Origin: Caenorhabditis remanei | Lineage: Eukaryota > Nematoda > Chromadorea > Rhabditida > Rhabditidae | Length of the DNA stretch: 64,000 nucleotides | Direction: 5' to 3' | Assembly (NCBI RefSeq): GCF_010183535.1 | Contig: NC_071329.1 | Coordinates: forward strand, 930,001 to 994,000 | Shown: piece after piece, positions 24,001-36,000 of the stretch | How positions within the stretch are numbered: the first letter of the stretch is position 1 | Layout: each line of letters begins with the position of its first letter | Notes under the pieces: generated by a model | Seen by the model: only the letters and a program-made list of their open reading frames with translations | Databases searched by the model: none | Told to the model about the DNA's origin: nothing | Program-made: the position numbers and the translations under genes

Positions 24001-27000
24001 CATCTCCACCGTATTCGGCGTCTCCTGCTCACCACAAATCGGGCATTCGTAAACTTTTCGATTCTGTTGACTCGGATCCACGGTGCTCACCTCGTCGGCA
24101 CTCATTCCCTCGGTTTTCATCAGTTTCTTCATGGTTTGTGCGGATTTTTTCGCAGAATTCTGGAGGATTGCCTCCATCCGCCTCTTTGCCGCCTCTTTGG
24201 CAGCAGTCTTCGACGGGTCCATCGGTGACTTTCTGGCGTTTGATGATTCTTGTCTCGCAGCGAGTAAACTCTGTTTCGTCTCCTCTCTCTGGAGTTTCTC
24301 CTCGACAAGACATCTCGCCGTCGCGCTGATTTTCACGAGAATCGACATGAACCGCCCGAGATACACCAACTTGCCGCCGGTCACTTTCTCACGATCGTAC
24401 TCACCGGACAGCACTTTTCGATACGTTGGAATTTGTTGGTCGAGTCGTTTCGCCTCAATCGTAAGGAGGCGTGTCATGAAGGAGGAGATTGTGAGGAGAT
24501 AGTCAAGTTCGTCTTTTTTGTAGAGTTTGAATGGAGTGTGGTAGATGTTGACCATGTGGGCGTGGAGCTGAAATTTGGAGGATTTTCATCCAGAAAAATG
24601 AAAATTTGAGCATAGCTTCTGCCTACAAGTTACTAAATGCGCTCTACTGATAATCGATGTAAACATTTTGAGATTTTTAACGATTATCATTAGAGCGCAT
24701 TTGTCAGATCTGCTAGATTAGAGATTACTGTAGACATATAACTTGTGTCTAGATGCTCAGAATGGAATTTGGTCTGTCTAGGCTCTGGATAACCAGATTT
24801 CCAACATTTAGAAGTCCTTTGACGCAATTTCAGCTAGTTTTTCCCAGTTTTCAGCGAAAAAGACACCGAGACAAACGAATTCAACTGAAATTCCATCAAA
24901 AGCACTAAAAATTTACCCGAAAACTGAAAAATCGGGCATATTCCATTTAAAAAAACATATATATTCCACACTTTTGTCGTCAAAACTCCTGGATCGTCGT
25001 CGTCTCATTAGAAGACGTCAATGAATTCATTGAAACCATTGGGAATTCCGAGACCGGTGACGGCAGGAGCAGGAGCAGTGGAGGAGTCGATGATTACGAC
25101 GTCAGGAGGCGTGGATTCAGAAGTAGGAACGAAAAAAATCGATTTCCTTTTTATACGCGTGACTTTTCATCAATTTCCAGTACTACGATAAGATCTTGCT
25201 ACGTGGCAAGATCTTATCACACCCGAAATGATGACAAATAATTCGTATAAAAGGGGAGCCGTTTCAGCGAAGAATTCAATTGGCTCCCCGACTTCGTCAT
25301 GGTGCTCACCAACTGGACCGATTCTTCTCCTCTTGCCACCACCACCGCCACCACTGCTCCTGCTCCTGCCGTCACCAAAATCGTCGTCTCCAATGGATTC
25401 AAAGGATTCAACCACTTCTGAAGGCACGACGACGGCGACTACATCGTGATGTTTCACCTTATGTTCACTGCGGTTTTGATAGAAATATAATAAATTGGGT
25501 TGTTTTTTGGTCTTTTTCGTGAAACATTTCAGCATAGCTTCTGCTTACGCGTGACTAAACGCGCTAATCTGGACATCTAGAAAGTTGGCGTCGTCAGGAT
25601 TCTGAATCTGTTCGGAAAATTTGATAAATACGCGCAAAATGAAAAAAAAATTGGGCATAGCTTCCGCCTACGCGTGACTAAATGCGCTCTATTGATAATC
25701 CAATGAAAACTACAGTATTTGTACAGTAGCTTTCACCAGATTATCACTAGAGCGCATTTGCCACTGGTTTTTATAGAGTGAAGGGATTACTATAGGGGAT
25801 CCGGATGTCTACTGTTTGTCTGTTGGTGGGTCGATCGGTTCAGATGTCCAAAACGTGTGGTTTTGATAGAAAGTAGTGATCTTTGAGTGCTGTTCTCAAA
25901 ATTTCGCATGTTTTCGGTGTCCAGATGTCCGCAAATATGCTCTTCAGCACAAAAATGTAGTTTTCTACTTTAAAAGTCTGATTTTTTTATAATTGTCAAG
26001 TCAAAAACTGAAAATTTGAGCATAACTTCCACCTACGCTTGACTAAATGCGCTCTATTGATAGCCCAGTGAAATCGTTCACAGGTTCATCATTAGAGCGC
26101 ATTTTCCAATGTCTTATTTTCAGTATGTTACATCGATGTTAGCCAATTTCAACCGATTTCAGCCAATTTTTCTTCGATTTTCTTGATTTTGGCTCAAAAT
26201 CACTCGCATTTTTGTAAATCTTACCTTCTGATCCCCTCTGTACTGCTCCACATATTTCACACCCAAGGTTAACAAATACACAGCCAACTGAATCGTACAA
26301 TCATGGAATTTCGCCTCTTGATCGTATTCGCTGGCGAGCACCGCCACACAATGGAGCAAGAATCGCTCGGAAAGCAACATGTTATAGATTTTGGCGATTC
26401 CCTCATGCCGCTTCTTCTCGTCGAAATCAATCAATCGGAATGGTACCCAGAATGGCTCATCCGTCGAATGGCGTCCCTCATCCACCGCATTCTTCTTCTC
26501 TCTCATCTGCATTCGGGCGAAAACTTCACGGGCGTGTTTGATCGACGTGGAACGCATCATGAAGAACACCGGACACACTTCTGAATCCCAGATGGACGTT
26601 TTGAGTTGGTAGGAGCCTTGTTGGAGGTGTGTGGCACATTCGGCAGGATCCACGAAATCACCGATCTGAAAATTTGGAAAATTATGTAAAATTATCATCA
26701 GAGCGTTCTTGCTACTCAAAAAGTTTCAAAATCTTCAAATGTCACCGATTTCGAGTTAGAAAATGAAAAATTGAGAATAGTTTCCGCGTACGCGTGACTA
26801 AATGCGCTCTATTAATAATCTATATAAAAAATTCACTAGATTTCAATAAGAGTGCATTTGCCACAAGTTTGGATTGGCGATACGTTTCTCTCAGCCAATC
26901 CGTAGATCAGGGTGTCCGTATGTTTGTCTGTTTGTCCGGATGCCCCCAGAAGTGCCCCCAATTTTTTGTTGATATTTTTTAAACGTTAATTCTCAATTTT

Positions 27001-30000
27001 TCAATAAGTTATGAAGTTTTTTTCTGTTTTTTTGGCCTTAGAACAGATTTTAGCACACATTTTTACTATTTTAGGACAGATTTCTACTTTGTGTCTTTAT
27101 TCGAGTTTCTACTAAGCGTTTTGGTATTTTCTCGGTGTTTTTCTGAAAATTCAGAATTTCTGACCCAGTATCAACTGGTTACAAAACTTGGGGAACTTTA
27201 GCTTTCTATTTCTATAATTATAGTCAAAAAATTCAAAACTCGCGCCTATTTTTAGAGTTCAATAGAGCGCATTTGCATTACCCCCAGTTAGTGTCTGATA
27301 TTTACGTTTGAGTCATCAGGAAACCATAATTTTCCAACTATTTTCTATCAGAAAACAGCTATTTTGTCAATCATCTAAAATCGCTATTGCTCTACTAAAA
27401 ATTTCCTTTTTTTAGATAAAAATCTCAAAAAATAAAGATTGCAGCGGTGCCAACGCGGGTTCGGTTCCAGGTGGTGGCAAAATTTTTGAATTTTTTTTAC
27501 ACCGTTTCGAATGGATTCTATCAATTTTCCACTAAACTACCATACCTCCTGCAAAATCCTCTCAAAATGTCGATCAATCATTTCACTTCCGCGAGTTCCC
27601 TTTTCCGAAATCGCTGATCTCAGTCTCGAGTAGGCTACATTTCCCTGCGCCATACAATTCACCATTTCCGACCGATAATGTTCTTCTGATGTGGCGCCCG
27701 AATTGACGCGGACGGCGATGAGTTCGGCGATGAGCTGGAAACATACAAATCTTATTTTCCCGCCAATTTTAAGAGCTCCGCCCACCTTAAACATTCCCCA
27801 AAACATGGGATCAATCCACGCTTGTTCTCGAATTACAATCCGTCGCTCAATCTCCTCATCATCGAAAATGCTCGGATCGAACTCTCGATCCATCTCGATT
27901 TCTCCGTCTGGCGCGACGCCGGCAGCGGCCAGATGACGTCGAATGAATTCTCCGACGATCGGCATTCGTGGATCACGTGAGTGATCGAATGGCGATGGAA
28001 TACGGTAGTCGATGGTGAGCTCCGTAGCGAATGACTCGTGTGTCATTATGCTGAAAGTGTTGGAATTAGGTTTGTCCGGATGTCCAGTCGACAGAAAATT
28101 CACTCGAAAAAAAAGAAATTTGAGCATAGGCTCCGCCTACGCGTGACTAAATGCGCTCTATCGATAATCTAGAGAATAGTTCCACTAGATTATCATTAGA
28201 GCGCGTTTGACACGTGGAATGTTGTCTTTCCGTGCGTCCGAGTGTCCAGATTGCATAATAAAAGCGCTCTACCAAAAGTTCAGCGGTAAATCTTGTTTTT
28301 GTTCAATAGAGCGCAGTTATGACATAACTGAAACCGTCGGACAAATAAAAATGAGATTTTTCTTTGTAAAAATTTCCTTAGAATCTGGCATAGCGCACCG
28401 AAAGATGATGACCATATGCTAATTCCGAGGTTTTTACATTAGATTATCATTAGAGCGCATTTGCCACAATAACAAGTTCCAAATAGCCGATCTACACCAA
28501 TGTTCAGCTAAATTTCAGCGAATTTCAGACGATCTTAATTTTTTATTCAATTTCCTACCGATTTTTTCCCAATTTTCGCCAGATTTTGCATCTCAAACTC
28601 ACTCCATAACCTCCTGATGTCTAGCCTTCTCCACCTCCGTCATCTTCTCCGTATACCCCAGAATACTCCGTTCAATCAGAATCGGTTCCTCTTCAATCAT
28701 TCGTCGATACTCTTCATACATCATTCTCTTCTCCGGTGGCACCACGTTCCCATCTGAATCTTTCTCCTCAACTCCGCCCAATATTCTTCTCGATTCTTCT
28801 TTTGTCTCCACATAATTTCCCCTCTGAATCTCAATACTTTCCGTCAGATTGAACGACGTCGTCAACGCCTTCACAAAGTGCTCCTTATCGATATGGGCGG
28901 CACAGAATCGGATCAAATCAATGTCGGGCGTTTGGAATGCGCTGCTCACATTCCATTGTGAGTAGATCAACGCGGACATCCGTGCTTGCGCTCCATTGCG
29001 AACCCACATGTTACAATTGATCTCGGCGCGTGCTACTTGGATACGGAGTGGATGGATAAGGAGTAGGCGGATGAGGGTTTCGTCGCGGAGGAGGGTCTCC
29101 GAGATGTAGTCGTTGAATTGGGGAATGTCGTGGAAATGTGTCAAGGCGGTGGATATGTGTCTGGAAGTTTCGAATTTACGGTTAGAATATCGATTTTGTC
29201 CGAAAAAAAAAAAGAAAATTTGGGCATAGCGTCCGCCTACGCTTGACTAAATGCGCTCTATTGATAGCCCAGTGAAAAATTTCACCTGGTTATCATTAGA
29301 GCGCATTTGCCACAAGTCTGAATTTGAGTAAAGGATGTAATCTCATGAAATTCTGTCTATCTGTTTTTCTGTTTGTCTGTTTATCCAGATTTCTAGATGT
29401 TTGAGAAAACTTTTTCAGTTTCTCCGGATGTCCAGATTTCTTGATTTTGAGAAATCGGATTTTTTTCTATTTTATCCGTCCAAATTTAAGTGTTTCTGAA
29501 AATCTATCCGTTTGTGCGTCCGGATGTCCAATTTTACTTGTCTAAACGTCAAATTGTGTGTCCGAATATCCAAAATTCAGGATTTCGGTGATTTTTCCTC
29601 ATTTTCCGTGAGTTTCTATCAATTTTCACTCACCTATGCAACGGAATATGAAAAGTGACCGTATACGCCTGCGCCCTCAACACATTTCCCCAAACTTCGC
29701 GTCGTTCGTCTTCTGAAGCGATCGGAAGCAGAATATGAAACCATTCGACCAATTTCTCTTTGCAATGAGCGAAAAATCGTCTGGATCCATCGCTACTTCT
29801 CTCCTGTTGAATCGCGGCAACAATGTTGAAGAGGGTGACGGCTAGGGTCTCAAATTCCAGTGTGTACGCTCTGGAAGTAAAATCGCTGATATTCAGAAAT
29901 TTCTAGCCAGAAAAATGAACATTGGAGCATAGCTTCCGCCTACGCCTGACTAAACGAGTTCTATTGATAGTTCAGTGAAAACTACTGTAATTTTCACTAG

Positions 30001-33000
30001 ACTAACAGTAGAGCGCATTGGTCACATTTTGGAACTGAAAAATTCGATTGCATTCGGTCAAGTTTGCTTTAAATATGAATAATCAAGAGGATGTCTGTGG
30101 ATTCGTATGCAATAACGTCGTATTGCAGAACAGCCTTATGGGAAGTTTTCAAGGTGTCAAGCTTCGCCAACTGTGGGCAAGGGGATGTCTTCAATAAAAA
30201 CAGTCAATCGATAGACAACAAGGATTACTGTATGTCTGCCTATCCATATGTATGTATGTATGTCGGGCTCTGTTGACAATCCACTGAAAATTCCGGGATT
30301 TCTATCAGAAAAACCGCAATTTTCACTAAATTATAGTACGCATTAATCACATTTCTCGCCCCGATTTCAGTCATTCTTTCATCAATTTCCATCCAATTCC
30401 TCCATCTGTCCGTCCAGATGTCCCTTACCTCTGCACCTCCTCCCCGGCGTCATGCTCCAGTGCATTTCCCGAAATGATCCGCCATATCGGATTCATTCCT
30501 TGCATTTCACACATCATTCTCATGTATGATCCACCGAAACATTCCACATCAAATACCGAGTCGACTGCCAGCGATGTGTGAGTGAGAACGTTCTGTATGT
30601 CACCCATGACAAACCAGTAGCCGTGTTGGCTGATCGCCTGGAACAAATGGGCAAAAATTGAATTGAAAAACGAAAATTTGGGCATAAGCTCCGCCTACGA
30701 GTGACTAAATGTGCTCTAGTGACAAACTAGTGAGAATTCCGCGATTTTCACACAAGATTATCATCAGAGCGCATTTGCGACATGGTTCGATTCAGAATCC
30801 GCTCAACTCCTTACCGCATTTTTCAACATCGTCATAACACTCCACGTCGGGCGGCCATCCATCGTAGTCATATTCAGAAAACGCTTATTCTCTTTGAATA
30901 TGTTCTGGGGTTCTGGAAAAAGGAAATCGACTTTTTATGCTAAAAATCACTCCAAATTCAAATTTCCCTCTCAAAACTCACTCAAACTAATATCCGAGTC
31001 GACGAGTCTCTCACATATCATATATCTTGTCACCTCGAAAATCGTCTTAACCAATTGCACATTATCATTCAATTCTTTGCATAACGAAGCCGATGACAAC
31101 ATTTGAACGGTCACGTGGACAGCTCGACTACACGTTGGCGACACACGATCCTCATTGCGGTGGAGCGCGTTTTGACTGATGCATAGTTCAAAAATCACTT
31201 TTCCACAGATCGGATACCATGTGAAGAAACGGTAGGCGAATGCGTCCTGGAAAATGGAAAATTTTGTGGAAATCCGATAAAAAACGGTGAAATTTTAAGC
31301 ATAGTTTCCCCCTACGTGTGACTCAACGCGCTCTATTGGTAATTGGTGTGAAAATTCCAGGATTTTCCCAGGATTTACACACCAGATAACCATTAGAGCT
31401 CATTTACCACATCTGATAGATTGGGGATTACTGTAGACCCATGACTTGTGTCTAGAATGGCATTTGGTCTGTCTAGGTGTCCAGATGTCCGAATTTTCAA
31501 CATTAAAAAGTATTTTAACTCAACTTTTCACAATTTCAGCCAGAAAAGGCACCGAGACATGTCTATCTGTGTATCTGTATGTCCAGATTTCGAACATTTG
31601 GGCATAGGCTCCGCCAACGCGTGACTAAATGCGCTTTAAACATATATTTATCGCTGTCTGTGTATCCAGATGTCCCCAATTCCTCTGTCCATACGGATAT
31701 CCCCACCAACTCACCCGATACCCCGGTTCCGACAACAAACTCAGTCCAAAATTGACCAAATTCTGTGGGAAAAGTTGTCGATTTATCCAGAATATGAGTT
31801 CATCTAATAGTGTGAAGCACTCAATCTTCTCTACAGTATCCATCAGAACGAAGCGTTGAGTTTTCTGCGGCAAAACGGATTCACGGTCGTTTTTGAACAT
31901 GTGGTAGGTACGCCAGTCCAGTGACAACTCGACACGTCCCGATTCTGAATCTTAGATGAGCGTTGGGAAGAACTAGTGTGCTCTATTGAGAAATAAGCCA
32001 AGCCCACTTTGGCAATTTTTCTCCAAGATTACATTAAAATAGCTTCAAATCGTTAAAAATTCCAAAAATTGGGCGATCTGATAAACGAAGATCCGCCACT
32101 TTTGCAAGTTTGCCACACGGTTTTGTTTCCGGCTATTTTTTATCCTGAATTGCTTCAAAACCTCCCAAAATGGGCGTAACTTAAAAGTGGGCGTGTCCTA
32201 CTTACCATCATAATGCTCTCCCGTTTTCTCTGTCAGAGCTTTGTACAAATCCTTGTTCAACAGAATCTCCGAGACTATGAGACGCATCGGACCACCGTAG
32301 TTTGAGCATTCCTGGAAGAAAATGAGTTGGTGGTCTAGAATTCCGAATGAAAATCGCTGAAAATTGAAGACAAACCTGCAAAAAATCAATAATATTCTTC
32401 GTCCTCTGTGCGTCTGCCGCTGAAAATGCGCCAATGTCGAATTCGGATCGTCGGAGTGTTGGCTCCGCCTCCTGATGGAATTGCTCCTCGGCTCGTTGGA
32501 ATCGACGCGTCTAGAAAATGACTTTTTTAAAATTTCTGGCTGAAACTCCACATGAAAAATGAAAATTTGAGCATAACTTCCGCCTACGCGTGACTAAACG
32601 CGCTCTATTGATAACTATATGAAAATTCCCGGATTTTCACGAAAATTTCACATCAGATTATCATTAGAGCGCATTTGCCCCAGTTAGGAGAACTCGTCGG
32701 ACTATTTTAGGGGTTCAATCAGTATTGTCTGTCTGTCTGTCGGTTTGTCCGGATGTCCAACCCCGGAAAACCCAAGAATTCTGACTTTCTGGATTTCAAA
32801 CAACGTCGGTTTTTTTTGATTTTTGAATTTTCTGTCTGTCGATTTGTCCGGATGTCTGAAGGCCATAATAATTTGGGTATAGCTTCCGGCTACCCGTCAG
32901 TATTGTTGGGAATTCCAACTTCCGACTTCCGGGCTTTTTTTCACTTCCAACTTCCGACTTCCGGATAAGAAATTTCACTTCCTACTTCCGACTTCCGGAT

Positions 33001-36000
33001 AAGGAATTTTACTTCCGACTTCCGTCATTTCATAACTGTGGAATTTTCGAAAAATATATTTTGCAGAAATACATGGAAAAATGGTCTAAAAGGACAGAAA
33101 ATAGGCTTTTCTTCAGCCAAAAACTAATTTTCCACTGATTTTCGGCAACTTTATGATTTTTCTCTTGGAGTTTTGGAATGTTTGCGAAAAAATCGAATTC
33201 CGACTTCCTACTTCCGATTTCCAACTTCCGACTTCCGGGCTTTTTTTCACTTCCGGCTTCCGACTTCCGGATAAGAAATTTTACTTCCGACTTCCGACTT
33301 CCTGATAAGAAAATTTTCACTTCCCAACATCTCTGCTACCCGTGACTAAATGTGTTCTATTGATAACACATTTCAACGATTATCATTAGAGCGAATTTCT
33401 CACTGTTTCATTTTCAGTTTGTCTATTTTTAGCCAATTTTCAACCGATTTTTCGGATTTCCTGTCTGTCTGTCCTGATTTCCACCTACCCATCCTCGATA
33501 ATCCAAAAACATGCGAACAACGAGTTTCGTAACAATATACTCTGCCATACACACATCCGTCATATCGTATTTCGGTCGTTTCGACTCGTCTCCATGCTCC
33601 GGACAATTTCCCGACTCCTTAATCACGTCTTGATTTCCACAGTCACAAGCTCCGCCCTCTCTCGAGAAGAATCGAATGTAGTCGTGACCGACGTGTCCGT
33701 TGGCGTCGAAACACGCTTCGCACAGTGACATACCTGGGGAAATTACGGTTTTTGGACGCTTTTCGCAAAATGGGGTTTTTTTTAAACTGAAAATGTGACT
33801 TACAAGGTGTGAAAGCACACGTATTACATCGATACGCCACCGCCTCGTTCTCCCAGATTGTGTTGCATTTTAGAGAGAAGTTGACTTTGGACACTGCAAA
33901 AAATTGGATGTTTTAGATGGTTCAGAGCATACTTGTCAACCGGGCCGAACCGGGCCGACACAGGCCGGCTCACGTCAAAATGACTATTATGAGTTGAAAA
34001 ATATACCAAAATGTAGATCTCGACGAGTTCTATCTCCGTGGCCTACTACGGGCCGGGCTAGATTGGCTTTTTTGGCCATTTTCGCGTTTTTTGGCACTTT
34101 TTCCCGGCCCGCGGCACATTAACGAATAGCCATCCGGCCAGTAGTAGGTCACGGACATAGAACTCGTCGAGATCTATATTTTGGTATATTTTTCAGCTCA
34201 TAATAGTCATTTTGACGCGCACAGGCTCCCAAGCTTCCAATACGCCAAGCAATGCCAGAAAAAGACGCGTCAATCAAGTAGCTGGCGCAAATTCGGACGA
34301 TTTTTCGAAAATTTTAGCCTTTTTCGATCTTTTGTTCTGTTACATTTCACGGATTGTTTTTGTTAGAAAGACATTCCTTAGACTGAGAGACGTTCAAAAA
34401 GTGTAAAAACTTTAATTTTGGTGGAGTAAATAAAAAGATACGGCCGTTTTCACAGTGAAATTCATGAAACTTTAAAAGTATAGAACTCCTCCTACGCTGA
34501 ATAAAAATTCAACTTTTTGGGCTTAATAGACTCGAAAAACACTAACTTAAAAAAGTTCGGGAATTGTTTTTGGAAAAATTGTCACAGACACTTTAAATTC
34601 CCAAAAAACTGCATTTCAAGCCAAAAAATGGGGTCTAAAATTTGAATTCGCAAAAATTGCGAAATGCGTCAACAAAAATCGGCAAGTGCGCAAACAAAAA
34701 CACGCGAAACGCGCAACACCGCACCTTGCTTTATCGGAAGCGGGGGAGACTGTGACGCGAGTTACGAGCCGGCCCGTGTCGGCCCGATTCGGCCCGGTTG
34801 ACAAGTATGGTTCAGAGATGTGGATTTTCAGCTAGAAATTGTAGTTTTTCGACTGAAAATGTTGATTTTTTCAAAATTTTCAAAATCATCAGCTTACAAC
34901 CGCGCTCTACCGAAACTGAAGACAATTGTGTGCGAAATTGAGAGAGTCGGAGAAAAAAATAAATTTTCCAGGGTATTTCGGTGGAGCGTAGTTGTAAGAC
35001 GAGATAATGGGATTTTCAGGGGAATTTCCTAATTTTTGGCTCCAAATTAGGGAATTTTGAGATTGGAAAATAAAAATAAATGCTAGAAGTTATTTGGACT
35101 GAAAATATTAATTTTCAATGCAGGATCGTGGATTTCTGACAATATTTCCTTGTTTTTAGCTCGAAATGTGAACTTTTAGTATCTTTTTGCAGACTTAAAA
35201 TTTTTTTTTTCAAATGCGTTCCACCGAAATGCCATTGAAGAATGACTATTTTCTCTGGGTCTCCTAATTTTGCACACAATTTTCTTCGGTTTCGGTAGAG
35301 CACACGATTGTAATAAGGTTTCGGTAGAGCGCAGTTGTAAGAAGCGTACCGTTCTAATATAATTTTCAAATTTTTCAATCATTTTCAGCCGAGTTTTTTC
35401 CGATTTTTTTTGATTTTTCAATTTTTTAAATAAAAATATCCCCCACTAACTTTTCTCTTTAAACTCCAAATACGGTTTTCCCTGTGAGATGAGAACTCTC
35501 AACACTTCGAACTCCTTCTCCTCTGAATACAGTCGTTTCGTAATGAATAAATCCAAGAAATCATCCAACATTCGTGCTTTTTGTCTCGTTTTCTGATCGA
35601 ATTCCTTCCAATTATCGATTCCTTCGCATATTGGATATGATTTTGATTTCAGTTCCAACGCGATTTCAGTCCAGTACTAGAAATTGGGAAATTGTGTGGT
35701 TTCGGTGGGGAAACCGCACGGTGATGCCAGAACTACCTATGCAGACGCGCTCTATTGACAACAATGGTACATTATTTGCGTCACGACGAACATTCGAATT
35801 ATTTTTCTTCATTCGAAAGTTCACCGTGCCGCAAAAAATGTACCATCGCTGTCAATAGAGCGCGTCTGCATGGGTAGTCCTGGCATCATCGTGAAATCAC
35901 AATGATTTGACATGGAAATCGTGGGAAAAATATGGAAATTTGTTTCAAAATGCGATTTTTGAGCTAAAAATTGATTTTTTGATGAATTTTCTTTAAAAAT

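Larger units (their letters stand above)
22611..33400 (+). repeat. R1 family copies in ubr-1 introns, all in one orientation
   Basis: Copies at about 22611-22734, 24604-24708, 25535-25560 (head only), 25651-25764, 26013-26110, 26765-26862, 28115-28215, 28430-28475 (tail only), 29217-29313, 29921-30027, 30682-30784, 31293-31413, 31600-31640 (head only), 32565-32680 and 32870-33400 (interrupted by another element). A core-only copy is at 19834-19898, and another copy at 15917-16013 lies in the giant intron. Head GGGCATAGCTTCCGCCTACG, then hairpin arms ATGCGCTCTATTGATAATC and GATTATCATTAGAGCGCAT. In every case the head lies on the left. In the ubr-1 transcript the head end therefore faces the downstream 3' splice site, often 40-100 nt from it. 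Confidence 0.85.

Noticed and set aside
23746..24228. + strand open frame of 160 codons
   Set aside because: Shadow of the minus-strand ubr-1 exon encoding the RING and coiled region.
27735..27785. Continuous frame through 51 bases between two ubr-1 exons
   Set aside because: The segment has a GT start and TTTCCAG end and encodes residues not expected in UBR1; treated as a short in-frame intron, though retention would not break the frame.
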